A stretch of DNA of 64,000 nucleotides from Alphaproteobacteria bacterium (lineage in GTDB: Bacteria > Myxococcota_A > UBA796 > UBA2385): assembly GCA_020632755.1 (NCBI GenBank), contig JACKEY010000005.1, forward strand, positions 248,001 through 312,000, given 5' to 3'. Position 1 is the stretch's first letter. Each line of letters opens with the position of its first letter. Below are positions 18,754 through 27,129 of the stretch, one piece after another. The notes under the pieces are model-generated. The model was given only the letters and a program-made list of their open reading frames with translations. It did not search any database and was not told the DNA's origin. A program made the translations under genes and the position numbers.

Positions 18754-18775
18754 GGGGCGTGCCGTGGCACGCCCC
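18754..18775 (-). terminator. GC hairpin just after the PpiD-like stop
   Basis: Inverted repeat GGGGCGTGC / GCACGCCCC around CGTG, located about 25 nt after the stop at 18801. There is no T-tract on either strand, so it may act as a Rho-dependent or RNA-stabilising element. Confidence 0.45.
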
Positions 18776-18800
18776 GCGCAGGGATCCGTCCGATCCGGTC

Positions 18801-20276
18801 TCAGCGCATCAGGCGCTCGACCTTGGCTTCCGCGACGACGGCTTCCTGCCACTGGCCGAGCACGGCCTCGCGCTTCTGCTGCAGCAGCTGGTAGCGCAGC
18901 AGGGGCTTGAGCTGCTCGAGCTGCGCCATGTCGGCTTCGTCCCAGGTCGAGATCGCCGCGACGATGCGCCCGCCCTCGACCGGGTAGACCCCGTCGAGCA
19001 GGCCGGCGGCGGCCTTGTCCTGGACCGCCTGCGACAGACCGGGGCTCAGGCCCACGCCGGGGATGAAGGCGTCGTCGGGCGTGAACGGCCCGGCGGTGCG
19101 CAGGGTCAGGCCCTTCTCCTGCATCAGGGTCACGGGCACGCCGCCTTCGCTCTTCCACGCGGCCAGCAGTGCTTCGGCCAGGGCCGAGGCGCCGGCCGTC
19201 GCGGTGCGATCCGCCAGGATCCGGCGCGCGATCTCGCGCTTGACGTCGTCGAGGGGGGTCTCCTCGGCGTCGATGATCTCGCCCACCTTCACCAGCACGA
19301 AGGCGCGATCGGTCTCGACGACCTCGGACAGGCCGCCTGCGCCGGCAGCCAGCGCGGCCGAGGCGATGCGCGGGTCGAGCTGGTTCTCGGGCACCACGCC
19401 GGCGTCGCCGCCGTCCCCGGCCGCCAGGTCTTCGGACCAGCGGCGGGCCAGCTCGGCGAAGTCGGCGCCGCCCTCGAGCTCGGTGCGCAGGCCGTCGATG
19501 CGGGCCTTCACGTCTTCGTCGGACACGTCGGCCACGCCCTTCTTCAGCATCAGGCGACGGATGCCGATCCGGCGGGGCTGGCTGTAGAGCCGTGCCTTGT
19601 CGGCTTCGTAGGCGGCGACGACCGCGTCGGCCTCCTTGGCCAGGAGCTCGTCGATGGCGGCGTCGGTGACGGCGGCTTCGTCGCGCAGGTCGCTGTCGAG
19701 CACCCGCACGTAGTCCAGGCTGGCCTGGGTGGCGGTGCGCGCGAACAGGTCCTCGATCTCCTTGTCCCCGACGGTGACGCCGGCGGCGACGACCTGGCGG
19801 AGCTTGTTGATCATCATCTCCCGCCGGATCTCCTGCTCGAACTTGCCCTTGGTCAGGCCCATCCGCTTCAGGTTGCGGCCGTAGAGCTCGACGCTGAACT
19901 CGCCGTCGTCGGTCTGGAAGGCTTCGATGTCGCGGACGTAGCGCTGCATCTCTTCCGTGCTGACCTCGAGACCGACGCGCTCGGCTTCCTGGAGCAGGGC
20001 TTCCTGCTGGATCAGGTTCTCGAGCACCTGCTTGGACAGGGCCTCGAGCTCGTCTTCGTCCAGGCTGCCGCCGGCGCCGCGGTTCTGCTGGCGCAGCACG
20101 CGCTGCAGATCGGTGTCGGTGATGCGCTGGCCATTGACCGTCGCGACCGCCTGGGTGGTCATCATGCCCGCGCTCGAGCCGACGCCGAAGAACACGAACA
20201 CGAGCACGATGATGACGAACACCGCACGCATGATGGTGTTGTCGGTGCTCTGGCGGATCTTCTCCATCACGGTCAT
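18801..20276 (-). CDS. PpiD/SurA-type periplasmic peptidyl-prolyl isomerase
   Basis: A 491-residue folding factor. One N-terminal membrane anchor (about 16-35, VFVIIVLVFVFFGVG) is followed by a SurA-N-like helical chaperone region starting at VATVNGQRIT, a parvulin-like domain (RRIGIRRLMLKKG, then FAELARRWSEDLAAGDGG) and a C-terminal second rotamase-like segment. This order matches PpiD. I placed the start at ATG 20276 (MTVMEKIRQ); the longer reading to 20336 adds an uncharacteristic tail. It assists folding of exported outer-membrane proteins by family analogy. Confidence 0.9.
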   Translation of the reverse strand: MTVMEKIRQSTDNTIMRAVFVIIVLVFVFFGVGSSAGMMTTQAVATVNGQRITDTDLQRVLRQQNRGAGGSLDEDELEALSKQVLENLIQQEALLQEAERVGLEVSTEEMQRYVRDIEAFQTDDGEFSVELYGRNLKRMGLTKGKFEQEIRREMMINKLRQVVAAGVTVGDKEIEDLFARTATQASLDYVRVLDSDLRDEAAVTDAAIDELLAKEADAVVAAYEADKARLYSQPRRIGIRRLMLKKGVADVSDEDVKARIDGLRTELEGGADFAELARRWSEDLAAGDGGDAGVVPENQLDPRIASAALAAGAGGLSEVVETDRAFVLVKVGEIIDAEETPLDDVKREIARRILADRTATAGASALAEALLAAWKSEGGVPVTLMQEKGLTLRTAGPFTPDDAFIPGVGLSPGLSQAVQDKAAAGLLDGVYPVEGGRIVAAISTWDEADMAQLEQLKPLLRYQLLQQKREAVLGQWQEAVVAEAKVERLMR

Positions 20277-20363
20277 GGGGCACCCTTTCGATGTGACGCA
20301 GCGGCCGGTCGTACCCGGTGCATCATCGCGCCGCAACCGTGCTCGTCGGCGCGATCGGCGCGC

Positions 20364-21230
20364 TCAGCGGCCCAGGACCGCGCCTCCGCCGGTGCTCGGG
20401 GCGGCCGCCTCCTTGCCCCACAGCGTCTTGCTGCGATCGCCGGACAGCTTGCTGCGCTCGTACTTCTTGCGGGCCTTCGGGAGCCACTCCTTGAGCTTCT
20501 CCTTCCGCTTCTCGTGGCTCGGGTGCGTCGACAGGAACACCGGCACCTTGCTGCCGCCGGACAGCTCCTCCATCCGGTCCCACAGCCCCAGGCTCTCGTC
20601 GGGGTCGTAGCCGGCCCGCGCCATGTACATGACGCCGATCGCGTCGGCCTCGCGCTCGTGGGCGCGGGAGAAGGGCAGGATGACGCCCACGGCGGCCCCG
20701 GCCCCCAGCGCGGCGACGATGGTGGCCTTCTGCTCGGTCTTGAGCTCGGTCTTCTTGTCCAGGAACAGGTACAGCCCGGCCAGCCCGCCGACCAGCGACA
20801 GGTTCTGGCTCAGCCGCTCGGCGCCGTGGTGCGCCGTGGCGTGGCCGACCTCGTGCCCCATGACGAAGGACATGCCGGCCTCGTGCTTGAGCACCGGCAG
20901 GATGCCCGTGTAGAAGGCGATCTTGCCGCCCGGCATGCACCAGGCGTTGATGGTCTCCTCGTCGTCGACCAGGGTGAACTCCCAGTCGTACTTCGGCTGG
21001 TCCGCCACGGTCGCGATGCGCTGCCCCACCTCGCGCAGCAGGGTGGCGTCGGTCCCGTTCTTGACCTTCTTCTCCTTGGACAGGGTGTCCTGGTAGCTGC
21101 TCTTGGCGAGCGGCAGCATCAGGCTGTCCGGGAGCAGGTTGTACTGCTTGCGCCCGGTGACGGGCGCCTTGGAGCAGCCGACGGCCAGGGGCAGGGCCGC
21201 GGCGAACAGGGTCAGGAGGAGACGACGCAT
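20364..21230 (-). CDS. M48 family metallopeptidase lipoprotein
   Basis: A 288-residue periplasmic zinc peptidase of the LoiP/BepA-like M48 type. A lipoprotein signal ends PLAVGC (Cys about 19), the zinc motif is GHEVGHATAHH (HExxH), and HEREADAIGV supplies the downstream Glu ligand. MPGGKIAFYTGIL is typical of the family. GAGG precedes the ATG. It probably takes part in outer-membrane protein quality control, in keeping with the PpiD-like and SppA genes beside it. Confidence 0.94.
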   Translation of the reverse strand: MRRLLLTLFAAALPLAVGCSKAPVTGRKQYNLLPDSLMLPLAKSSYQDTLSKEKKVKNGTDATLLREVGQRIATVADQPKYDWEFTLVDDEETINAWCMPGGKIAFYTGILPVLKHEAGMSFVMGHEVGHATAHHGAERLSQNLSLVGGLAGLYLFLDKKTELKTEQKATIVAALGAGAAVGVILPFSRAHEREADAIGVMYMARAGYDPDESLGLWDRMEELSGGSKVPVFLSTHPSHEKRKEKLKEWLPKARKKYERSKLSGDRSKTLWGKEAAAPSTGGGAVLGR

Positions 21231-21253
21231 GGGTACCTCGGGGCTCGACCCGC

Positions 21254-21281
21254 AGAGTATTGGCCGGGCACGGCGTGACAA
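21254..21281 (-). promoter_or_regulatory. Sigma-70-like promoter for the M48 gene
   Basis: TTGTCA (21281-21276), 16-bp spacer, TACTCT (21259-21254) on the minus strand, about 24 nt before the ATG at 21230. It is among the best -35/-10 matches in the window. Plus-strand TATCCT at 21289-21294 could be the -10 for mreB. Confidence 0.6.
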
Positions 21282-21385
21282 CCCGTGATATCCTCCTGAC
21301 CCTCCCCCTTGACGCGTCCAGGCCCGGCACCTCCCCGCCGGACGGCCCGTCGAACCCCTCCTCCCTCCCGCTCCCGGGTCACCCC

Positions 21386-22417
21386 ATGCTGACCTCGATG
21401 TTCGGGGCCCTGTCGGCCGATGTGGCCATCGACATGGGCTCGTCGCACACTCGCATCCACGTCGCCGGGCGCGGCATCGTCTGCTGCCAGGCCAGCGCCG
21501 TGGCCGTGCACGAGGACCCCGACGGCCAGCGGCGCGTGCTGTGCGTGGGCGATGAGGCGCTGGAGATGCTCGGCCGCACGCCGCCCGACATCGAGGTGAT
21601 CCAGCCGGTGCGCGAAGGGGACATCGTCGACTTCGACGTGGCCGAGGCGATGCTGCGGCACCTGATGCTGCAGGTGCAGGGCCGGCGCCTGTGGGTCAGC
21701 CCGCGGGCGGCCGTCACGATCCCCCACGGCATGGGCGAGATGGCGCGCCGCGCGGTCCGCGAGAGCGTCGAGAGCGCCGGCATCCGCGAGGTCGTGCTGG
21801 TGGAGCAGCCCGTGGCCTGCGCCGTCGGCGCCGAGCTGCCGGTCGAGGAAGCGCGGGGGCACATGATCATCGAGATCGGGGGGGGCTCGACCACCGTGGC
21901 CGTGCTGTCGCTGGACGGCGTGGTCCACCACCACCGGCTCAAGGTCGGCGGCAGCCACCTGGATCAGGCCATCGCGCACCACCTGCGGGAGCGCCACGGG
22001 TTGCTGATTGGCGCCCGCACGGCCGAGGAGCTCAAGCTCGAGCTGGGGGCCGCCGTGGCCCAGGGCGAGGGGCTGTCGATGGAGGCGCGGGGGCGCTCGA
22101 CCGACAGCGGCTGGCCGCGGGCCGTCACCGTCACCGCCGCCGAGGTCGAGGCCGCCCTGGCCGAGCCCGTGCGGCTCATCATCGACGCGGTGCTCAGCAC
22201 GCTGGAGCACACCCCGCCCGACCTCGCGTCGGACGTGGCCGAGACCGGCATCATCATGGTCGGCGGCGGCGCGCTGCTGCGCGACCTGGACCGGGCGATC
22301 GGCGAAGCCACGGGACTGCCGGTGGTGATCACCGAGGACCCGGTCTGCACCGCGGTGCTGGGCGCGGCGTCCCGGGTGGATCGTCCGACCCGGGCGCGCG
22401 TCGCCGCAGCGATCTGA
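21386..22417 (+). CDS. mreB: MreB-like actin homologue
   Basis: Bacterial actin that forms filaments under the inner membrane and guides cell-wall synthesis. The 343-residue protein has the phosphate-1 motif AIDMGSSHTRIHVAG (canonical MreB has DLGTANT), EMLGRTP, DFDVAEAMLRH, EIGGGSTTVAVLS (phosphate 2) and IIMVGGGALLRDLDR (adenosine motif). It stands alone, without mreC, mreD or rodA, and its nucleotide loop is diverged, so it may be a second MreB paralogue. The Met start at 21386 has no clear Shine-Dalgarno sequence; TATCCT at 21289 may be the -10. Confidence 0.88.
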   Translation: MLTSMFGALSADVAIDMGSSHTRIHVAGRGIVCCQASAVAVHEDPDGQRRVLCVGDEALEMLGRTPPDIEVIQPVREGDIVDFDVAEAMLRHLMLQVQGRRLWVSPRAAVTIPHGMGEMARRAVRESVESAGIREVVLVEQPVACAVGAELPVEEARGHMIIEIGGGSTTVAVLSLDGVVHHHRLKVGGSHLDQAIAHHLRERHGLLIGARTAEELKLELGAAVAQGEGLSMEARGRSTDSGWPRAVTVTAAEVEAALAEPVRLIIDAVLSTLEHTPPDLASDVAETGIIMVGGGALLRDLDRAIGEATGLPVVITEDPVCTAVLGAASRVDRPTRARVAAAI

Positions 22418-22419
22418 GC

Positions 22420-22443
22420 GCCCGCGCCCCGAGAGGCGCGGGC
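22420..22443. terminator. Hairpin between convergent mreB and trxA
   Basis: Inverted repeat GCCCGCGCC / GGCGCGGGC with loop CCGAGA starts two bases after the mreB stop and ends seven bases before the trxA stop. It can serve both directions. No T-tract. Confidence 0.6.
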
Positions 22444-22450
22444 CGGGCGA

Positions 22451-22783
22451 TCAGAACAGGACCTGGCCGACGAAGTCGTCGAGCTGGGCCCCGTTGAGGG
22501 CACCGACGTGGGTGCCGACCTTGTTGCCGGCATCGAACAGCATCAGGGTGGGCACGCCGCGGATGCCGTACTTCATCGGCGCGCGGGGGTTGCTGTCGAT
22601 GTCGATCTTGCAGACCTTCAGGTTGCCGCCCTGCTTCTCGGCCAGGGCGTCGATGAGCGGCGCGATGCGCTGGCAGGGGCCGCACCAGGTCGCGGTGAAG
22701 TCGAGGAGGACCGGGGTGTCGCTCTGGAGCACCTCGGCGTCGAAGTTGGCGTCGGTGACGATGGTGACCTTGTCGCTGGCCAT
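22451..22783 (-). CDS. trxA: Thioredoxin
   Basis: A 110-residue thioredoxin with the active site WCGPCQ, the fold signature VLLDFTATWC and the cis-Pro motif GVPTLMLF. It has no signal peptide, so it acts in the cytoplasm as a general dithiol reductant. GAGGA lies at a proper distance before the ATG. It is convergent with mreB. Confidence 0.97.
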   Translation of the reverse strand: MASDKVTIVTDANFDAEVLQSDTPVLLDFTATWCGPCQRIAPLIDALAEKQGGNLKVCKIDIDSNPRAPMKYGIRGVPTLMLFDAGNKVGTHVGALNGAQLDDFVGQVLF

Positions 22784-22955
22784 GGAATCCTCGCGGGGAC
22801 CTGGGGAAGGAGAGGGGACCCGGGGAGCCGGATCCGGGGGGGAGGGTGCAGGGACTGACGTTCCCTTGTAGGATCGGTTTCAGCCCGGAGCAAGGGTCGG
22901 CCAGCACGCGGTGGGCCGAGCCGTTCGAGCCCTCTCCCGACGACCGGAGCCGCGC

Positions 22956-24950
22956 ATGAGCCGCATCCTGCTGGTGAGCGCCGACGAGCAAGCCAGCGCC
23001 GCCACGATCGAAGCCTTCCGGTCGCTCGGACGGCTCGTGCTGCGGGTGGACGACGCGGACGCGGCGGTGGCGCACCTGGCCGAAGAACCGGCCGACCTGG
23101 TGGTGGTGGACACGGACGCCACCTGCGCCTCGGGGCGCGAGCTGGTCCGGCGGCTGCGGGAAGACTCGGACCCGGCCGTGGCCTGGACCGGACAGGGGGT
23201 CGCGTCCGGGCTCGGGCTGGTGTTCGCGGAGGTGCCCGACGCGGTGCTCGCCCCGCCCGTCACCATGGCCAGCGCGGGCGCGATGCTGGGCCGGCTCGAG
23301 CGCGAGGGGGCCCGGCACCTGGACAACCTGCGCGACCTGTCCGAGGTCGACGGGCCCATCGAGCACTTCCCGCCGCTGCGGGTGCTGTGGGCGGCCCAGC
23401 TCGCCCGGGCGCGCGGCATGCTCGAGCTCTACGTCGACGAGCGCGAGCGTGAGCTGCACCTGGACGGCGGCCGGATCGTCGACGCGCGCGGCTTCCCGGA
23501 TCTGCTGGTCGACCACGGCATCTCCATCGACGACGACGACGGGCTCGAGGCCGCCATCGGCAAGGCCGTCGCGGCGGGGGTGCGTCCCGATCTGGCGATG
23601 CAGTCGGCCGGCCTGCACATCGGCACCGAGATCGCCGCCATGGTCGGGCGCGCGGGCGGCATGGTGTTCTTCGACCCCGCGGCCGAGGCGCCGCCGCGGC
23701 CGGTGCCGCTGCCCACTCCGCTGCCGCTGCTGCTCGCGAGCGGCATGACCCAGGCGCGCGCCGTGGCGCAGGTCCGCCAGACCCTGGGCCCGCTGCGCGG
23801 CAATCGCCTGGTCGCCGTGACGGAGGGCTTCGGCCCGGGTGGGCTGCCCCCGTCGGCGCTGCGCCTGTGGCGGGCGGCCCAGTCGGGGCCGGCGCTGGGC
23901 GAGGTCGTCGGGGATGCCGACGCGGACTGGCAGGCCGCGGACCTGTTGCTGCAGCTGGGGCTCGCGCGGCTGGAAGTGCGCGCCGAGACCCAGCCCCTGG
24001 CGCGCTCGGCCCGGGGGGGCGGCCGGGTGCGAGCGACCGACGATGGGCCGAAGCTCGACACCGCCGAGCAGGAGCGCCTGCAGGAGCTGATCGCCGAGCG
24101 GGCGCGCCTGCGCGAGCTCGACGCTCCGGGGATCCTGGGCATCACCGCGTCGGCCGATGCGACCGCCCGGGGCGTCGAGCAGCGCTTCCGGCTGCTGTCG
24201 GCGCGGTTCCATCCCGACCGCTACAGCCGCGACAGCGAGCAGCTCGCGCGGGTGGCCAAGGACTGCTTCTCGCTCGTCAACGACGCTGCGAGCATCCTGC
24301 GGCAGCCCCACCACCGCGAGGAGATCTTCAAGCGGCTGGAGGCCCGCGAGCGTGGCCAGGTCTACGTCACCGACGCCGACCGTCGCCGGGCCAAGATGCA
24401 CTACGTCGCGGGCGAGGCTGCGTTTCGCCGCAAGCAGACGGACCAGGCGCTCAAGGAGCTCGAGCGGGCGCACGACGCCGATCCGACCGACTGGAAGGTC
24501 TGCCTGCTGCTGTCGCGCACCTGGTTCGACACCGGCCACCGTCCGCCCGAGGAGTGCTACGCGCTGGCGTCGCCGCTCATCGTGCCCGAGGGGCGCGCCC
24601 GCAGCGAGCAGCTGCAGCACCTCGGCGAGCTGCTCCTGGCGCTCGGCAAGGAAGACCAGGCCCACCGTGCCTTCCGCCAGGCCGTGGTCGAGTGGGAGGA
24701 CAACCACGAGGCCAAGCGCCGGCTGCGCCTGCACCGGATGCGGACCGAAGGCGTCGATGCCGTGCGCGCCCAGGACCGGGCGGATCGGGATCGCCGCGAG
24801 CAGGAACGCGAGCAGGAGCGGCAGCGCAAGGACCGTCGTCAGGGGCTCCTGGGCGACGACGATGGTCCGGACAGCGGCGGCTCGGGCGGGGGCGGCGGGG
24901 GCCTCGCGGGACTGATCGGCGGCCTGTTCAAGCGGGACAAGGGCGGATGA
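22956..24950 (+). CDS. Receiver-like / DUF4388 / J-domain / TPR fusion protein
   Basis: A 664-residue cytoplasmic protein with several modules. Residues about 3-75 resemble a short, degenerate receiver domain (ILLVSADEQ, VVVDTDA). About 125-260 looks like a DUF4388/PATAN region (PLRVLWAAQLARARG, LHLDGGRIVDARG). About 395-455 is a J-like domain with HPD in RFHPDRYS. The rest is TPR-like, ending in a charged Arg/Glu coil and a Gly-rich tail. Such mixes occur in myxobacterial signalling proteins. GGAG precedes the ATG. It may join phospho-signalling to DnaK recruitment, an inference. Confidence 0.78.
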   Translation: MSRILLVSADEQASAATIEAFRSLGRLVLRVDDADAAVAHLAEEPADLVVVDTDATCASGRELVRRLREDSDPAVAWTGQGVASGLGLVFAEVPDAVLAPPVTMASAGAMLGRLEREGARHLDNLRDLSEVDGPIEHFPPLRVLWAAQLARARGMLELYVDERERELHLDGGRIVDARGFPDLLVDHGISIDDDDGLEAAIGKAVAAGVRPDLAMQSAGLHIGTEIAAMVGRAGGMVFFDPAAEAPPRPVPLPTPLPLLLASGMTQARAVAQVRQTLGPLRGNRLVAVTEGFGPGGLPPSALRLWRAAQSGPALGEVVGDADADWQAADLLLQLGLARLEVRAETQPLARSARGGGRVRATDDGPKLDTAEQERLQELIAERARLRELDAPGILGITASADATARGVEQRFRLLSARFHPDRYSRDSEQLARVAKDCFSLVNDAASILRQPHHREEIFKRLEARERGQVYVTDADRRRAKMHYVAGEAAFRRKQTDQALKELERAHDADPTDWKVCLLLSRTWFDTGHRPPEECYALASPLIVPEGRARSEQLQHLGELLLALGKEDQAHRAFRQAVVEWEDNHEAKRRLRLHRMRTEGVDAVRAQDRADRDRREQEREQERQRKDRRQGLLGDDDGPDSGGSGGGGGGLAGLIGGLFKRDKGG

Positions 24951-24994
24951 CGGCCGGGGAACGCGCGGCCGGACCGTCGCGATAGGGGTGCCCG

Positions 24995-25783
24995 ATGGAT
25001 CGTGCCCTGCTCCTCGTCGCCCTGGCCTGCTACCTCGCGCCCCTGCTGTCGCGTGATGACGGGCGGCTGCGGGTGCTGGCGGCGCGCTGGTGGGTGCCCG
25101 CCGGCATCCTGCTGCATGTCCAGGGGCTGGCGCTGGCGTTCATCCTGGACTCGGTGCCGCTGCGGTCGATGACCGAGGGCCTGGGCCTGACGGCGCTCAC
25201 GGTCATGCTGGCGCGCGAATGGTTCGGACGCCGACCGCGCATGGGCCTGCTGCGCCGGATCCTGCTGGCCCTGGCGAGCGTGCTGCTGGGCCTGGCCGCC
25301 GTGGCACCGTCGCCAGAAGGGGCGGGGGCGCCCCCGTCGATCTTCTTCCTGCTCCACATCGGGCTGGTGCTGACCGGCTTCGCCGCCTTCGCGCTGACCT
25401 TCTCGATGTCGGCGCTGTTCCTGGTCGTGCGGCGCCGGCTGAAGTCCAAGGACCTGTCCGAGATCGGTCGGCTGCCCAGCCTGGACACCCTCGACGTGCT
25501 GGTCATCCGGACCATGGCCTTCGGCTTCGCGTGCCTGACGGCGGGCATCGCGGGCGGGCTGGCGCTCGGGCTCATCACCGAGGGCAAGCCGCCCGCCTTG
25601 GACTTCACCACCATCGTGACGACCCTGTTGTGGCTCTGGTACGCCGCCGGGCTGGTCGCGCGGGTGGCGGCCGGTTGGCGCGGGCGGCTGGTGGCGGTGT
25701 TCGGCGTCGGCGGCTTCGTGGCCTTCATGGTGGTGGCCGGGGTCGGCCTGGCGCTGTCCGGTTGGCACGGGATGGGCGCGTGA
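24995..25783 (+). CDS. HemX/CcsA-like cytochrome c assembly membrane protein
   Basis: A 262-residue protein with about eight hydrophobic segments, beginning MDRALLLVALACYLAPLL. It is of the CcsA/HemX kind often found just before hemA, where it influences glutamyl-tRNA reductase level or haem delivery. The tryptophan-rich WWDH-type haem motif of true CcsA is not clear, so HemX-like is the better name. TAGGGG begins 12 nt before the ATG and there is no Shine-Dalgarno sequence, so the hem operon mRNA may be leaderless. Its stop overlaps the hemA GTG. Confidence 0.8.
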   Translation: MDRALLLVALACYLAPLLSRDDGRLRVLAARWWVPAGILLHVQGLALAFILDSVPLRSMTEGLGLTALTVMLAREWFGRRPRMGLLRRILLALASVLLGLAAVAPSPEGAGAPPSIFFLLHIGLVLTGFAAFALTFSMSALFLVVRRRLKSKDLSEIGRLPSLDTLDVLVIRTMAFGFACLTAGIAGGLALGLITEGKPPALDFTTIVTTLLWLWYAAGLVARVAAGWRGRLVAVFGVGGFVAFMVVAGVGLALSGWHGMGA

Positions 25784-27129
25784 GCCGAGCCCTCGTCGCC
25801 GTGGGCCTGTCCCACCACACCGCGCCGGTCGACGTGCGTGAGAAGCTCGCGCCCCAGCCGGGCGCCGTGCTGGGGCTGCTCACCGAGCTCCAGGACCTGG
25901 GCATCGGCCGCGAAGCGGTCCTGCTCAGCACCTGCAACCGCGTCGAGCTCTACGCCGTGCCCGGGCCGGGCCACGACGCCGAGGCGGTGGCCCGCTGGCT
26001 CGCCGAGCGCCACGGACTGTCGGCCCGCCGCACGCTGCCCTACCTGTACCAGCACCGCGACGACGCTGCGATCCGCCACCTGTTCCGGGTCACCAGCAGC
26101 CTGGACTCGATGGTGCTGGGCGAGCCGCAGATCGTCGGCCAGGTGCGCGATGCCTACAAGCTCGCCCGCGAGCACCGGGCGACCGGCCCGGTCATGCACC
26201 GCATCATGGACCACGCCCTGCTGGTCGCGAAGCGCGTGCGTAGCGAGACCCGCATCGCGCTGGAGACCGTCAGCATCGGCCGGGCGGGGGTCGAGCTGGC
26301 GCGGCAGGTGCTCGGCGGGCTCGAGGGCCGCGCGGCCCTGCTGATCGGCGCCGGCGAGCACGGCCGGGTCGTGGCCCGGTCGCTGTTGGACTACGGCCTG
26401 ACCGAGCTGGCCGTCGCCAACCGCACCTTCTCGCGCGGGGCCGAGGTGGCCCGCGAGTTCGGGGCCGCGGCCGTCCCCCTGGACGAGGCCGGGCGCTACC
26501 TCGAGCGCGTGGACATCGTGCTCACGAGCACGTCGGCGGGCCGCATCCTGCTGGACCGGGCCCAGCTGTCCCAGGTCAGCCGTCGGCGGCGCTTCCGGTC
26601 GCTGGTGCTGATCGATCTCGCCGTGCCGCGCAACATCGACCCGGCCATCGACCAGGTCGACGGCTGCTACCGGTTCGACATCGACGACCTGCGGCAGGTG
26701 GCGGAGACCGGCAAGGCCGCCCGCCTGGAAGCCGCCAGGGACGCCGAGCGCATCGTCGACGAAGAAGCCGAGCGTGCCTGGCAGTGGCTCGCCAACGCCG
26801 AGCTCAACGCCAGCATCGGCGCCATGGCGCGACACGCCGAGCAGATCCGCCGCGACGAGCTCGCCCGGGCTGCGGCCGTCCTCGAGCAGCTCGACCCGGA
26901 CGCGCGCGCCCGGGTGGAAGCCATGACGAAGGCCATCGTCAAGAAGATCCTCCACGCCCCCATCCGCACGGCGCGCACCCTCGCCGCGGACGGGGATCGC
27001 CACGGCCTGGACGTGCTGGTCGGGGCCCTCGGCCCCGGCGATGCCGCTCCGGCCTCCGAACCGCCCCCCGAAGGAGCCCACGATGACGACCCCCGCCTCG
27101 ACGCCGACGGGGAAGACGGAGCCGCCTGA
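25780..27129 (+). CDS. hemA: Glutamyl-tRNA reductase
   Basis: First enzyme of C5-pathway tetrapyrrole synthesis, reducing Glu-tRNA to glutamate-1-semialdehyde. The 449-residue protein has GLSHHTAPVDVRE, the nucleophile Cys 52 in LSTCNRVELYA, SLDSMVLGEPQIVGQV and an NADPH-binding GAGEHGRVVARSL. It starts with GTG in a GTGA overlap with the HemX-like gene. The C-terminal tail is long and acidic and overlaps hemC by 47 bp, unusual for an otherwise tidy operon. Confidence 0.97.
   Translation: MSRALVAVGLSHHTAPVDVREKLAPQPGAVLGLLTELQDLGIGREAVLLSTCNRVELYAVPGPGHDAEAVARWLAERHGLSARRTLPYLYQHRDDAAIRHLFRVTSSLDSMVLGEPQIVGQVRDAYKLAREHRATGPVMHRIMDHALLVAKRVRSETRIALETVSIGRAGVELARQVLGGLEGRAALLIGAGEHGRVVARSLLDYGLTELAVANRTFSRGAEVAREFGAAAVPLDEAGRYLERVDIVLTSTSAGRILLDRAQLSQVSRRRRFRSLVLIDLAVPRNIDPAIDQVDGCYRFDIDDLRQVAETGKAARLEAARDAERIVDEEAERAWQWLANAELNASIGAMARHAEQIRRDELARAAAVLEQLDPDARARVEAMTKAIVKKILHAPIRTARTLAADGDRHGLDVLVGALGPGDAAPASEPPPEGAHDDDPRLDADGEDGAA

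Larger units (their letters stand above)
18347..18800. other. Intergenic region rich in regulatory signals
   Basis: A 454-bp stretch without a convincing gene, between the start of the hydrolase gene and the end of the PpiD-like gene, both on the minus strand. It holds two strong GC hairpins after the ppiD stop (18687-18714 and 18754-18775), a 14-bp perfect palindrome, a repeated decamer GTCAACAGTT (18591-18600 and 18654-18663), and a minus-strand promoter. The 18580-18670 part is much more AT-rich than its surroundings. Small minus-strand frames here lack good starts and family likeness. Confidence 0.6.

Noticed and set aside
18459..18770. Minus-strand frames of about 80-103 codons in the 18.3-18.8 kb gap
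   Set aside because: Arg-rich low-complexity translation, no good start signal, and they run through hairpins and the palindrome.
22784..22955. Riboswitch or leader peptide before the receiver/J protein
   Set aside because: I see only purine-rich, low-structure sequence in this 172-bp gap and no conserved aptamer features.
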